This document shows, in pieces, positions 22,608 to 33,421 of a DNA stretch of 64,000 bases; position 1 is the first letter of the stretch; every line of letters starts with the position of its first letter. Under the pieces are notes generated by a model. The model worked only from the letters and a program-made list of their open reading frames with translations. It was not told where the DNA came from and searched no databases. Where the stretch lies: positions 5,208,001-5,272,000 of the forward strand of contig OU342630.1 in the NCBI GenBank assembly GCA_910589415.1. The letters run 5' to 3'. The position numbers and the translations under genes were made by a program. This DNA comes from Malachius bipustulatus (taxonomy: Eukaryota > Arthropoda > Insecta > Coleoptera > Melyridae).

Positions 22608-24090
22608 GATTGGTGCTCGATTAACTGCGTCTTCATTCTCTGTAGTTCATCCAGTTGAATGTCTTCTAAGTGGAAGGTCAAGTTTAAATTCGGATCGATT
22701 TTTGGATCGGTTAAGTCAGGAAACAATACAGGTCGATTTTGGCTGATGTGTGGTTTCAGATTTCGGATTGAACTTCGACGGGTGATAATTTCACAGTTGA
22801 CTGGAATTGTGAAAATGTACGTTCCAAGCAGTTGCAGAACTTCTTGTTGTTGTTGGCATTTGAGTTCCATTTTTTCTTTGAATGGCAACAGGGCTATCCA
22901 TTGATTTGTTGCTCCCAATCTCTTGATCACTGGTGTAGTTATCTTCATAGTAACTTGCTGACAATTCGTAGTATTCATTTGGTTTAGTAGTTGGATTTCA
23001 CAGGGGCTTTCAGCTGCGATTCTTTCTAGGTTGGCTTTGTTGCACAGGAATGTTCCGGATGACATCTCCATACAGGGTTCGCTCATAAATGCGTAGTCTA
23101 ATTTATCTTTGGCCAAAAATTTATTTCTCGGTATGATAGCCTTAAACTGACTTTCGTGAAATATTGGTATCGAATATAAATGGTAGTAATTAAATTTGGA
23201 ATTATTGTATATTATTGGTATGTGAATAATGTATGTTATTTTATTGTTCAGAATGTAGCTGTTTATTTTGACAATTTTTTCGTATGCCGGTATGTTTTCT
23301 AATTTCACTTCTATTGGTAATTTCTTTTGTAAATCTTTTTCAATTTTTCGTAGTATATCGAAAAAGTCGTCAGTTCTCATTATACTAGGATGCATAACTT
23401 GCATTTTTGTAAATGCGATTGAATTTTCTATGTCTTGCAAAATTGATATAATCATCTCTTCTAAATTTATTATTTGATTTATTACATCTTTAATATGCAG
23501 AGCATTCTGTCTTTGTGAGTGATTGCTTACCATTACATACATAAACTTTATTTTGGATTCTAGCAATTTCTCATTATGGCTGATCTTCTGAATTGTAATA
23601 TTGAAATCTTCAATTATCTTAGTAGAAAGAGAGCTCTGTAATTTGATGTTTGCTGCTATATCGTTTTGATTTTGCTGTAGTTCTTGAATTAATTGATCAT
23701 ACCTTTCGCCATCACTTGCATCTAAATTACCTGTTATGGATTTAAATATTGATCCTAAGCCATTGACAAGACCTCTTTTAGTTCTGAGTCACTGGGGAAT
23801 GATTTCTCTAAGTTTGTTGTCTAGTTTGTCTTCAGTGAATTGTAAGATTTTAAGGTCATTAGTGGTGTCTAGTAGGTAATCGTCATTTTTGTTGATTAAG
23901 TTTCTTAGTTCTTCGGATTTGTGTTTCAATTTCTTGGTTTCGTTAATAATCGGGTTCAAGTCATAGTAATGGATTAACGTGTGGGTTTGTTCTTCGATAC
24001 TTGCTACTCCTAATTCAAGGGGAATCAGTCCAGGATTATTTTCTAGTGTTTGTATCGTAATTCTTTCCGAGGTTCCGAGTACAACGGAGA
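22608..24090 (-). pseudogene. env: Element C env, main part
   Basis: Errantivirus-type envelope protein (related to the baculovirus F fusion proteins). The minus-strand frame contains a furin-like site RTKR (23774-23785) directly followed by a glycine-rich fusion-peptide-like segment GLVNGLGSIFKSITGNLD, then long helical Gln/Asn/Ile-rich segments and a Cys-containing ectodomain. A TGA at 23789-23791 interrupts the frame two codons before RTKR. Element A cuts off the C-terminus, whose remaining anchor is at 202-433. The start is unclear and may be reached by splicing, as is usual for env. Not functional as it stands. Confidence 0.8.
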
Positions 24091-24111
24091 GTCTAAAATA
24101 TTACGGTACTG

Positions 24112-24796
24112 TTACTTCTTAAATTTATATGATTTTTTCAGAGGACGTTTAAGATTGTCCCTATGAATTTTGTCATGATTTTCGGTAGCAACGGTTTTAA
24201 ATTTTGTGTTAATGGAAACAAGTTTTGTTGGTTTAGTGAACTTATTGGCATGTTTCTGCCTGATATGTTGTTTTACAAAAACCTTTTGTTTGGGTTGGTA
24301 TGTCAGGCTTGTCTCTATTTTTGTTTATTTTTTCGATGACTTGTTGTTTATTTTGCATCAGCAATTCATTGATTTTCGAGTATAAAATTCGAGTTCTTTC
24401 TTTATGGTCGTTCATGTAATCATTCACTAACATTTGATCTAACTCAATATTGAAAGGATCGTTACTACTGATGTGACCGTTAATAATATCGATTGGTTTC
24501 ATTTTGGTCACTGAATGTATTGAATTATTATAGGCTAGGATAGCGTATATAATCTTTTGCTTGATTGGTGTTTTTGAGAACCCTTTTGTATTCAACAAAC
24601 GGACATGCTCTATGAGAGTCGAATGAAATCTCTCAATCGGAGAATTGGATTGTGGATGGTTAGGAGAGCAGAAATAAATGTCTACTTTATGCAATTTCAA
24701 GAGCTCTAGTACAACTGAATTTTTAAATTCTGTCCCGTTATCTACGATAATTTTTGTGGGTACACTATGGTGAGAAAATTGGTTGATTATGAACAT
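24112..24796 (-). pseudogene. pol: Element C integrase, C-terminal half
   Basis: Retains the second and third catalytic positions (VDNGTEF and PIERFHS) but lacks the zinc domain and first Asp. The frame runs to 24242. Lys/Lys-rich coding that looks like the integrase tail continues in another frame to a stop at 24112-24114, so a small frameshift lies near 24280. The upstream junction with gag is at about 24790, where all of protease, RT and RNase H has been deleted. Confidence 0.8.
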
Positions 24797-25582
24797 AGTT
24801 ATTTTGTACTGGTTGCTTAGAATAAGCGGGTTTCGTTTGGAAATTTCTGTTAGAAAAATTTTGAAAGTAATGGATATTATCTTCTTCGATAACTTTTTGT
24901 AAAGCTTCGCTCAAAGAAGCTGGTTTCATGCACCTGATGGTTGTACCTAAAGGTTCTCGTAGTCCTGATAAAAATGTCTTAAGAGCTAGATTATTATACA
25001 AATCTCTCTTAAGCTTTTTGGATTGTTCTGTTTTTTCATGAATGTCTACATAGCTACATAATAAGTTTAAAACACAAAAACATCTATCGTAAAAATTTTG
25101 TGGTTTCTCATTTTGAGACTGTCTTAACAAAATCAAATCACGAATTAAGCAAGTTTCATCTCTCTGGTCTGCAAAATTTCGATACAGAACAGTTTTACAT
25201 CTAGCCAATTATTTACGTTCTGAATATTTACGACTAATTTAGCATTTCCCTTTAACTTCGATAGTAAAGAGTTCAATAAGTAAACATTTTGAAAATTTGT
25301 TGCATCATTATCATCATAAAATGTAGAAATTAAAGAATCACAAACAGTAAGGAATCTATGTAATTTATTAGGGCTACCATCAAATTCTGGTACACAACTT
25401 AAATATTCAGCTTTCAATTGTTTAACTGGATTTGCAGGATTTGAACCATTTTGTTCTGGTTGCGGCATTTTATCTAGTTTAGTTTCTTTATTTATAATTT
25501 CACTCCGAGAGTCAGTTGAAGGTGTATTTTTTAAATTTAAATTTTGTGAGGACTCAATTAATTCATCAACAGAATTTTTCAT
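24765..25582 (-). pseudogene. gag: Element C gag (frameshifted)
   Basis: Two overlapping frames: 25582 to 25145, starting ATG AAA AAT, and 25208 to 24765. Together they resemble an errantivirus gag: an N-terminal Asn/Ser-rich part, a capsid-like segment (RFLTVCDSLISTFYD, and later REPLGTTIRCMKPASLSEAL), and no zinc knuckle. A frameshift near 25150-25200 separates them. The C-terminus is truncated by the deletion into integrase. Confidence 0.72.
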
Positions 25583-25914
25583 AAGCGAAAAAATAATAAA
25601 ATTTCAATTAATTAGACTTACATTAATATTATAGCGAACTTGAGCACCCTTTAATCTTAACTATAAGGAATGCTGCATGGATCTGCGATTTTTGTCTTCT
25701 CCAGGGTAGTAATCCTTGCAGGTGTGGATAATGTTGATCCAAATCTCGATGATGGTCGGCTGAGTGCTTTGGACAGGGTCTTCGATTGACTGGGATTCTT
25801 GACGATCAAGGAACCACTCCACTCCGAACACTTAACTCGACGTACCAACTTGATCGATACCTGGTTAATCGTTTAACGAAATTGTCACGTTCGATACGTA
25901 AAAACAACCCAGGT
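25583..25914 (-). other. Element C 5' leader
   Basis: Noncoding stretch between PBS and gag ATG. No conserved gene. The open frame at 25657-25848 is probably incidental. Confidence 0.55.
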
Positions 25915-25932
25915 ATCCTACTGACTGCGCCA
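25915..25932 (-). other. Element C primer binding site (tRNA-Ser type)
   Basis: The minus strand reads TGGCGCAGTCAGTAGGAT, immediately after the LTR. It resembles the tRNA-Ser-type PBS known in several Drosophila errantiviruses (17.6, 297, ZAM), apart from one or two bases. Confidence 0.75.
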
Positions 25933-26211
25933 ATTAACTTTCGGGATACTCGAAGTCGCTTTTTTAAAAGTTACAATTATTGATTTATTCATTTATTATT
26001 AATTAACACAATTACAAGAAGATGTTTACAGTATGAATGTTAAGACTAGACTAACTAGAGAGGATCTATTATGTATCTCGGTGCGCCAACTTGTAAACAG
26101 ACACCTTGCAAAAATACGGAGAATACTCTGTGTGGAAACGCAGAGTAACCGTCGTTCCCATCATAGTCAGAATTTTCTTATATGGGTATTCTAATGGGTG
26201 GTGAGATAATT
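25933..26211 (-). repeat. Element C 5' LTR
   Basis: About 279 bp, starting AATTATCTCACC (minus strand) at 26211 and ending AAGTTAAT next to the PBS. Its plus-strand copy of the interval 25977-26211 matches window positions 1-235. Confidence 0.88.
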
Positions 26212-26963
26212 CATGTCTTTGCAAATCATGAATAATATCGAATTAGTGATGCGGTTGAATTTGTCACCACCTTCAGCAAAAGAAGTTATATTGTCGCGAA
26301 TTAAAGGGGGGTTAGGGGTAAAAAGAAATGGTATTTTTTTAAAAACACCTAATTTATTACATAAAAGTATTAAATGCTAGAATCAACAGTGTTTACATAC
26401 ACCTACAATGACTCAACCCTGTGGAGCCCTAGTACATAACTATTTATGAAAAACTCGCCAATCAAATATCTATCACCTACTATCATTTGGTACACCCAAA
26501 AAGAGGTACTTACATGTTTAGATGACCCAGTCGGTCTAAGGAGTGAGCTCAGCTTTTACGATTATTGGGGTAGACTCTTGAGGGACACTTTTGTACTCAC
26601 TTCACTAAACGCACTGAGATATTACTTGCCCTTATTGCCCAGTATGCCCGCTTAACTAGCGGAATGCCAGATTCATTTTGGCTCGCAGAGTGCGGGCCAC
26701 TTACTCCCTCCGCGGGCGGGGACGGAGAGCCCCCTTCAATTGGAGAGTCAATTCTTTTATTTAAACTTTTCTGATTGAGTCAGCAAGTCAATCACCTATT
26801 TTCCCCAATTTTATATCAAGCTTGCAAGTTAGCTTTTATTAATAATTTTGAAATATCAACTATTGCAACAACAATCATGTTGACCTGACCTGAATTATTT
26901 GCTTGATGTGACGTTCTGTAATTATTATGAAATATCAATATTAAAGTATTCCGACATTTGTGC
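26212..26963. other. Intergenic, no gene recognised
   Basis: Right flank of element C. An open frame of about 53 codons starts with ATG at 26213 and a 69-codon frame lies at 26446-26655. Neither shows a domain I know, and the first begins exactly at the retroelement junction. GC-rich patch near 26690-26730. Confidence 0.4.
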
Positions 26964-27302
26964 CTACTTGACAATATTCTGGAAATTTCGTTTGATGGAC
27001 ATTTGAACTGATTTACTTTTGTTGGTCGTACTCATGGAACTTCCTACGACACTAACGGAATCATCATCAGAGTCCTGATGCGACATCTGCAACTGCGATG
27101 ACTGCGATGATCGACTGGCAAAAGCAAAAGGGGTTACCTCCTGGGATGGTCCAGCAACTGGCTCCTGCGAGTCATGCGACGCTTGCGTTTGCTTTACATT
27201 CTGAGAATGAGAGTACTGAGACCGAGACAGATGACTTGATGAATGCGTTATCGCCGTTACAGTTGACTTTGGCTCATTAGTTGTAGTCACAGACTTATGC
27301 AC
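26964..27302 (-). CDS. Ser/Gln-rich open frame, unidentified
   Basis: 112 codons, minus strand, ending TAG. Composition is protein-like (low-complexity Ser/Gln/Asp with SSQSSQLQMSHQDSDDDSVS and a basic end), but there is no ATG: the frame opens after a TGA and its first possible start is GTG. It could be the 3' exon of a gene, a transposon-derived fragment, or chance. No acceptor site is obvious at its 5' end. Confidence 0.25.
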   Translation of the reverse strand: MHKSVTTTNEPKSTVTAITHSSSHLSRSQYSHSQNVKQTQASHDSQEPVAGPSQEVTPFAFASRSSQSSQLQMSHQDSDDDSVSVVGSSMSTTNKSKSVQMSIKRNFQNIVK

Positions 27303-27965
27303 GCGAACAATATGTCATAAACAATATGAACAATAAATTTTATGGAATTGTAATAACTCACCCTGTGTAAGAGCATGTGAGAGACTTACACTTACTTACA
27401 AAAAAGTAAAATAACGTTACAAAATATCCAAAATACGATATCGTATCAGTTAGTTAACGCCTTCTGTTACTTCGATTTATCAGTGAGTTAAACAACAGCG
27501 ACGTTAATAATAGCGCGATAGTGTATCGCAAAAATTGAACATAAGTGTTTCAATGAATTTAAACGCATTACGCGACAAAATATTCGCACGATTGAAAAAT
27601 AGAACTTGTTTCAGATTGGAATGGTTATATCTAATAATTGCTGTAACCTGCTAGTTAGGCAACTCCCTTTAAGAATTATTACAATTATTATTTACTTGAT
27701 ATCAATAACTGATAATAATTAACAATTGTTGTGAAAAATGCTTACAGAATAGCCTTAATTGAAGCCCCTGATGAAAAAGTAAATAAAGTTTGAAAGCTTT
27801 GGTTACGAGAAAAAATACTATTCTACTACTAAATAGACTACTGTTCCAAATAATTAATCTACGTTTACATTATTTTATATAATATAACCCACCTAATCAA
27901 TTTTCAGATAAAATAAATGTTAAGCAAGCTACTATTTAAGCACACTAGAACAAGGATAAAAACAA
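27303..27965. other. AT-rich intergenic, nothing recognised
   Basis: No open frame of note, no repeats seen. It would hold the 3' UTR of the minus-strand exon at 27966-28125 if that exon is real. Confidence 0.4.
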
Positions 27966-28125
27966 TTACATTTTAATAATGTCACTTATTAATCCCTGCA
28001 TCATTTCATATTCTAATCCATGTAAGCGGTTAAATCGTCTACGAAGACGAAGCACGTACCATCCAAACTCCATAATTTCTTGTAGGGTCGCTACTTTAAT
28101 CAGGGCCACTAATGAAGGTAAATCG
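27966..28125 (-). CDS. Putative terminal exon of an unidentified host gene
   Basis: On the minus strand an acceptor with a T-rich tract (ATCAATTTAATTTCAG) is followed by 1 nt and 52 codons ending in TAA at 27966-27968. The peptide starts DLPSLVALIKVATLQEIMEF and continues with a basic helix (VLRLRRRFNRLHGLEYE) to LISDIIKM. This is amphipathic, compositionally normal protein, unlike the surrounding AT-rich DNA. I do not recognise the family. Upstream exons would lie at higher coordinates, and I could not find them. A transposon-derived origin is possible. Confidence 0.45.
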
Positions 28126-28424
28126 CTGAAATTAAATTGATAATAAAATTCAGCAAACCTCGGTCGCTACCCCACAAATGTCTCTATCTAAATAACAAGT
28201 AATCTGATAGAGATGACATTATATCACACGGATTATATCACACGGACAATGCGCACGTTTAGAAGTTATGTTAATCCCACATTTTAATGAGGACTAAGTA
28301 GCTTTAAGGTCGTGTCCTTGGAAAATATGTCGGGACTCATTTAGGTTTTGAAAAAAAAATCTCGTCACTTCCCATCATTAAAAGCAAACTAGGTGATCGA
28401 TCCAAAATTTTTAACGCGTATTTT

Positions 28425-29474
28425 TTTTTATTTCATACTGTGTCGTATCTCCTATACTTTTTTACTATACATTTTTAATTTGAGTCCGGTAAATTGAACA
28501 CTACAGTACTAAGTTCAGTAAATTTTGGAAATGGATTGATGGTGATCCCGAAATAGCGAACACGGAATACAGGGTGTTGTAGACGATGTTCAGAAAGACT
28601 GTAAATTTAAAACAAAAATGGGTTCCCCGGCTTCGTCACCGAGATATAGGGTGTCCTTTTTCTAAACTTTAAATCGAAATGGCGGTCAAATTTAAATAAA
28701 TGGAAAAACTGGAAAAAACATGATTTCACAAAACTATAACGATAGTGTTTGCTTTTTTTTATTATCGTGAACGGAATTACAGGCATTCAAAGTTTGCCTA
28801 TTCCCTGAGTTCAACAAAATTTTTCAATGTGGCATCGTTGTTCGAATTCGAGATTTTGAATAATATTATCGAATTTATATCCGCGCAATGATTATTGCTC
28901 GGATTATTGTTTTAGGCTTTGTTGTGTTTCCATTTCATATGTTTCCATGGTAACATCCATCTGGGTATTGTAGACCTACACATTATTTTTTTTCTGCCTG
29001 AAGAATAGTATCCAGTGCAGTGTTGTGACTTTATTTTCCACAAAAGTGGTCATATCTTCTTAAGGGAGCCATACTGGAGAAAACAGTCAATAAAACTTAG
29101 AATCTTTAGTCCACAATAGATGCTGTGGTGCGGTCCGTGTCCGCCATTTCGGGATCACACCAATCACATTGGATATCAAAATGAAATAATTTCTTTGATT
29201 GGTCAAACAAATGTCAGATCAGACGCCATGCATCCACAAAGCAGTTGCCATGCATACGACTAGTGTCAACTGCATTAGAACGCTAGAGTCCGTATTAAAC
29301 TAAACTGCTACATAGAATGAAAATTTGTTGTTGGTATAAAATTTTTTAAATATAAACAATAACACAGTATGAAATAAAATGTTGTACGACACACGTCCGG
29401 TAAGCGATGTTACAGTATTCGTCGCCAAATTCTATAAACATGACACTCATACTGTAACATCTGGCTTACCGGAC
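28425..29474. mobile_element. Inverted-repeat (foldback/MITE-like) element, boundaries uncertain
   Basis: Two nested inverted pairs. The outer arms carry TTTATTTCATACTGTGT (about 28426-28442) and its complement (29362-29379). The inner arms carry a 25-bp segment with GTGATCCCGAAAT (28542-28566) and its complement (29134-29158) with 2 mismatches. An 80-nt hairpin follows at 29395-29474. No coding capacity. No clear TSD at either edge. Confidence 0.5.
29395..29474. repeat. Imperfect palindrome, 24-bp stem, 30-nt loop
   Basis: The left arm (29395-29418) begins GTCCGGTAAGC and continues GATGTTACAGTAT. The right arm (29449-29474) is its complement apart from a 2-nt bulge. It may be a transposon end or a small-RNA precursor. 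The sequence does not decide. Confidence 0.6.
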
Positions 29475-30249
29475 TTATGCCGTAAATAACTATTACGAGC
29501 AAGTCTGAAGTAGCCTTTTTTACCGGCCTGTATACAGTAGGTACTTAAGAATTTCTCATATGAATCCTAAATAAAAGAATCCTAAATCATGATCGTATGA
29601 CAATTGCGTTCAAAGTACTAAAAGACTTCGTAGTACAGCGGTTAGCTCGGTGACATTTATGGTCCCTCAACCTTGTATTGAAGTCGTGAATTTCCGCTGT
29701 AACGTTAGGACCCCGGGCCCGTTCGCCTGTCGCCAAAAGCAACTGTGATCGTCTATTTTCCCCTGGGTCCCCTAACAGGACCGCTGTGATTTCTTTCGTT
29801 GTGTTTACCGTAGTCACTCCTGCTCGTTGATTGAGGTATGCCAGGATTAGTATGGCCGAAACGGATGCGCGAAGAACCTACTGTGACTCATCGTAACCTG
29901 GATTTTCTTGTTTTTCGGCTGATTTGGGTTTCCTACAGAAAAGCGGGGAAATTAACTGAGACTTGTTGTTAACTGTTGGTTTCTGTCAGAGTCTAAAAGC
30001 GAATGGTGAGCGAGAGAATTTGTTTGCAAGAGCGTAAAATGGTGAAGGGCGAGAGGGGCTGTAATTTTGCATAGAGAGTATAAAAAAAATTAAAGGCGAT
30101 GATGGATCTCTACTTAACATAGAGAGCATAAAAAAGTGGAAAGCGAAGATAGATTATATTTCATATATCTTTCACACTGCTATCTACTTCAGAAACCACT
30201 CTTTTGCATCCCTGTGCTTTCTTATTATTTCGTTTTGCTTTTGTTTCAT
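29475..30249. other. Intergenic, no gene recognised
   Basis: Contains a 76-codon minus-strand frame (29587-29817) without recognisable domains, and a local duplication of an ATAGAGAGNATAAAAAA string near 30071 and 30119. Confidence 0.35.
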
Positions 30250-30509
30250 TTCTTTGATTTCATTTCAAGCATCAGCTTGAATTAATTAAAGAAGACAACC
30301 GTTTTGGTTACAGACTACCCGGGATATGGCGGGAATGTCTGTCTGTTTGCCTACTCAATGTTTTTCTTCCTTTTATTTCCTTTTTCTAGTTTCTTTGATT
30401 TCATTTCAAGCATCAGCTTGAATTATTTAAAGAAGATAACCGTTTTGGTTACAGATGACCCGGAATATGGCTGGAATATCTGTGTGTTTACCTATTCGAT
30501 TTTATTGAA
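30250..30509. repeat. Two-copy tandem duplication, period about 140 bp
   Basis: Copies at about 30250-30369 and 30391-30509 share ATTTCATTTCAAGCATCAGC and a downstream stretch with CCGTTTTGGTTACAGA. They diverge by roughly 15%. Confidence 0.7.
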
Positions 30510-33408
30510 TTCTCATTTTGTATTTTAATGAGCTTTACTCGTGGACTCGGCTCATCCTTTCGTTTGGGAGTTTTTATGATCGTTTGTTGTTGTGGGCTTT
30601 ACCCTGATAAACAGGCACTCCACACTAATTTTATGACCACTTGTTTTGTTGGTCGAGTTTCTAGCTTGACTTGGACGTCGAGAGCAGTGTTGCCATATTT
30701 GTTTTGATTACCACTTCCTCTTTGAACGTGATAAGAATGTCTTTCCAATTGCTTTTTCAATTGTAAAAGCGTGGGTTTTCCTGAATTGACGTCATACTCA
30801 TGATAGTTGTTTTAACTCATTTCGTTTATTTGTTGTGTCGTCGTTTTTCCTCATGTGCTACCTTTATTTGGCCACTTTTGGACCGTCAATACCTATTTGC
30901 CCCGCGGGCTACCTTTTTGTTCTACCTGGCCTCGTAAGGCGATGAGTCAATATACCTTATCATTTCGAATATGACGTTCTCTGCAATTCGCAGTTTACCT
31001 TGCGGTTATTGCTATTTTAAATGTGATGACCAACTGACCAAACTAGACCGCTATTCTATGATTATTCCTCAGGATTGCCTGGGTAATAATAATAATAACT
31101 TGAATGCTGAAAATTTTGTGAATACCTATTCTGGAGCTGGTTTGTTTATGGATATCGAGACCAACCATCGATTCCACTGTGGTCCAAGGTGGAAACCCCT
31201 AACACCTGTTTAGAAAGCAGATAATTCAGTACAGACTGGCAATAACATTTTATAGCAATTTGCTGCGGAGTCTCTTTTAAATTTTGATTGGAGTTAACAT
31301 TCGTATGATGTGCTAAAGGAGTTTTTGTTTTTCATTTCCTGATTGGCTTTTCACATACTCGAGACTAATTTATTTTTGGTTGCTTTGAATCCCTATTTGC
31401 TGAATAGCAATTGATAATCCTAGATTTATTTTGGTTGTTGTATTTCTTGGTATTTGATGAGCATGTATTACACCTGACAGCCCCGTCTTGGTTTTGGCCT
31501 ACTCTATCCTTCACTTGAGGGTGCTTTATTGCCCCGTTGCGTGCTACGATTTCCACTTTGAGTCATGCTCTTTTACCGGCTACCCGAGGTCTTCATCTGG
31601 ACTTCGAAATGAATCCCTCCCCCAACGTGTGGTAATCGAGTGCCTATTATAAATCCTAATCGGATATTTTGCGACTAGTATATCCTGGTGTTTAAGGAGC
31701 CGGTGCTACACCTGCCTTATGTTGCTCTGTTCTATCTGAGGGTGCAACCTACTGTTGCGAGTGCTTGTCATGGCGCTTTACAATGAGAGGAATTTCTCAC
31801 TTTCACTTTCTAAAATGTCGTATAATTTAAAGGAACAGGCTCTTTCTTTATTTTTGTTGGATCCTACACCTGCACTACAAAACTCGGACTCTTTGAGAAA
31901 TCTGATGATTTGTTTATACACTTCGTTGTCAATTCCCAACTTGCATAATTATTTCAATGTGTCGTCTTTACTCATTCACAGGTTATTTATTCTTGACCTG
32001 GGTTTGATTTTCCTACTTTCCTCCTAGCTCTATCTCGATTTCCTATTCTGTGAATTTGTAATTACTTAATTTGGTGAGGGATCTCTTTCCTGCCGCGGTC
32101 TTTCCTATTTTTTGACGTGATTGCGTAGGTATCCACTATTTACTGGTGATGCCGCCTAACTCCTAGCTGATTATTTTACTTGATTTAAAGTGGGGTCTGC
32201 GCTCGTGGATTTGGCGAATCTGTTTGATTATTTATTTATGTGGATTTTGTTTTGAAGAGAGATTTGTGCTGGCTGATTATGTGACTGGTTTTTAGGGAAG
32301 GAAATTCAGCTGGAGTTCACACAGAGGTCGTCTCTGGCTGAATTATTGGTTAAGAATCGTGATTAGAAGTTTGTTCGGGTGCTATTTCACCCTAACTAAA
32401 TTGGCAATGGAAATTTACAGGTTGATGAAGGAAATTCAGCTGGAGTTCACACAGAGGTCGTCTCTGGCCGAATTATTGGTTAAAGAAGGAGTCGTTATCT
32501 GGAGTTCACACAGAGGTCATCTCTGGACAACGACTAAAGGGTTAAGAGTCAGATGCGACCTGCTTGGAAGCTGATCTTCATCTCATCTCTGTGATCGAGA
32601 GTTGTGCTTTTATAGGCGCACTGGCCCGCTTTCTAAACACAACACGCAAGAATGCACCTTATTGGCACTGTCCTATACCGTGATTTTATTTCTTATCATA
32701 TCTCACTTATCGTGAGACTTAGCAAGTTGAGCTTGCGGCTACCTTACTAAATTGTCCTGAACTTCAACTACCTAAATTTTCCTTAAAATCGGCCGACGCG
32801 TTTTGTACTTTCCATTGTACCTACCTACTACAATTACACCGGCTTAACTTTCATTTCGTGTTTTCACCTACTTGCTGTTTGGGGATCATGATGAATTTTT
32901 GGCTGCTGTCGTTTATTGATTTGCTTTACTGATTGGCCAACTGTCAACATCGTAGGAGGAATACCTGGCGATTGCTATTGTCTTATGATTGGAACTATTG
33001 TCTATTTTGTGCCGCGTAACTTTCCTTCCGCCTGCCTCGAGGTCGTTCTATTATTTCACTCGATCCGAGGGTATCTTACAATACATTCATCAACATCTAG
33101 TCCGCTTCTCTCATCGCTTTGCCGTTTTTTTCGATGTTTTTAAGAGGCTGGAAGACTACCAGGGCGAGAGCTTTTATTTTATGAATATTTAATGTGCTGT
33201 CAGGAATCGTTTATTTGTGGTAACGGCGGGTGGCTGCGTTTTGATTACCTAACAATTTTACCTTAACGTAGTTACGTACCTATTCTTGCACTATTTGCTT
33301 TTTCGGTTTTGGTTGATTTAACGAGGGAGATGGAAATAAATTTCTTATCATCCTACCTAGGTGCAATCCATTTCACCGTCTTCATTTATTATTCATTCCT
33401 CGATCATC
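30510..33408. other. T-rich intergenic or intronic stretch with old internal repeats
   Basis: No gene recognised on either strand. Open frames (30971-31213, 31755-32027, 32359-32574, 32916-33192) lack known motifs and overlap repeats. Segments near 31470 and 31710 are diverged copies of each other (ACACCTG... GAGGGTGC... GTTGCG.GTGCT). The base composition differs from the flanking AT-rich DNA, so an old unclassified transposon is possible. Confidence 0.35.
32299..32527. repeat. Triplicated segment with GGAGTTCACACAGAGGTC
   Basis: Two longer copies (32299-32353 and 32428-32482) share about 55 bp including GGAAATTCAGCTGGAGTTC. A third, shorter copy (32499-32527) lies inside an inverted repeat GTCGTT...AACGAC. 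Local duplication, function unknown. Confidence 0.65.
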
Positions 33409-33421
33409 GGGGTTGCTGTTT

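Larger units (their letters stand above)
1..26211 (-). mobile_element. Element C: errantivirus-like LTR retrotransposon, nested host of A and B
   Basis: Minus-strand LTR element running from a 5' LTR at the right (25933-26211) through tRNA-Ser-type PBS, gag, integrase and env to a 3' LTR at the left (1-235, cut by the window edge). The env gene and short LTRs place it with insect errantiviruses (Metaviridae). About 22.2 kb of its span is foreign: element A sits in env. Protease, RT, RNase H and the integrase N-terminus are missing, because gag runs directly into the integrase core near 24790. The overlapping parts of the two LTRs differ at 3 of 235 positions (100, 195, 218). The left flank is outside the window, so its TSD cannot be checked. 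This is a dead copy: gag and integrase are frameshifted and env has an in-frame stop. Confidence 0.85.

Noticed and set aside
29587..29817. 76-codon minus-strand frame
   Set aside because: No motif, no splice sites, composition not distinctive.
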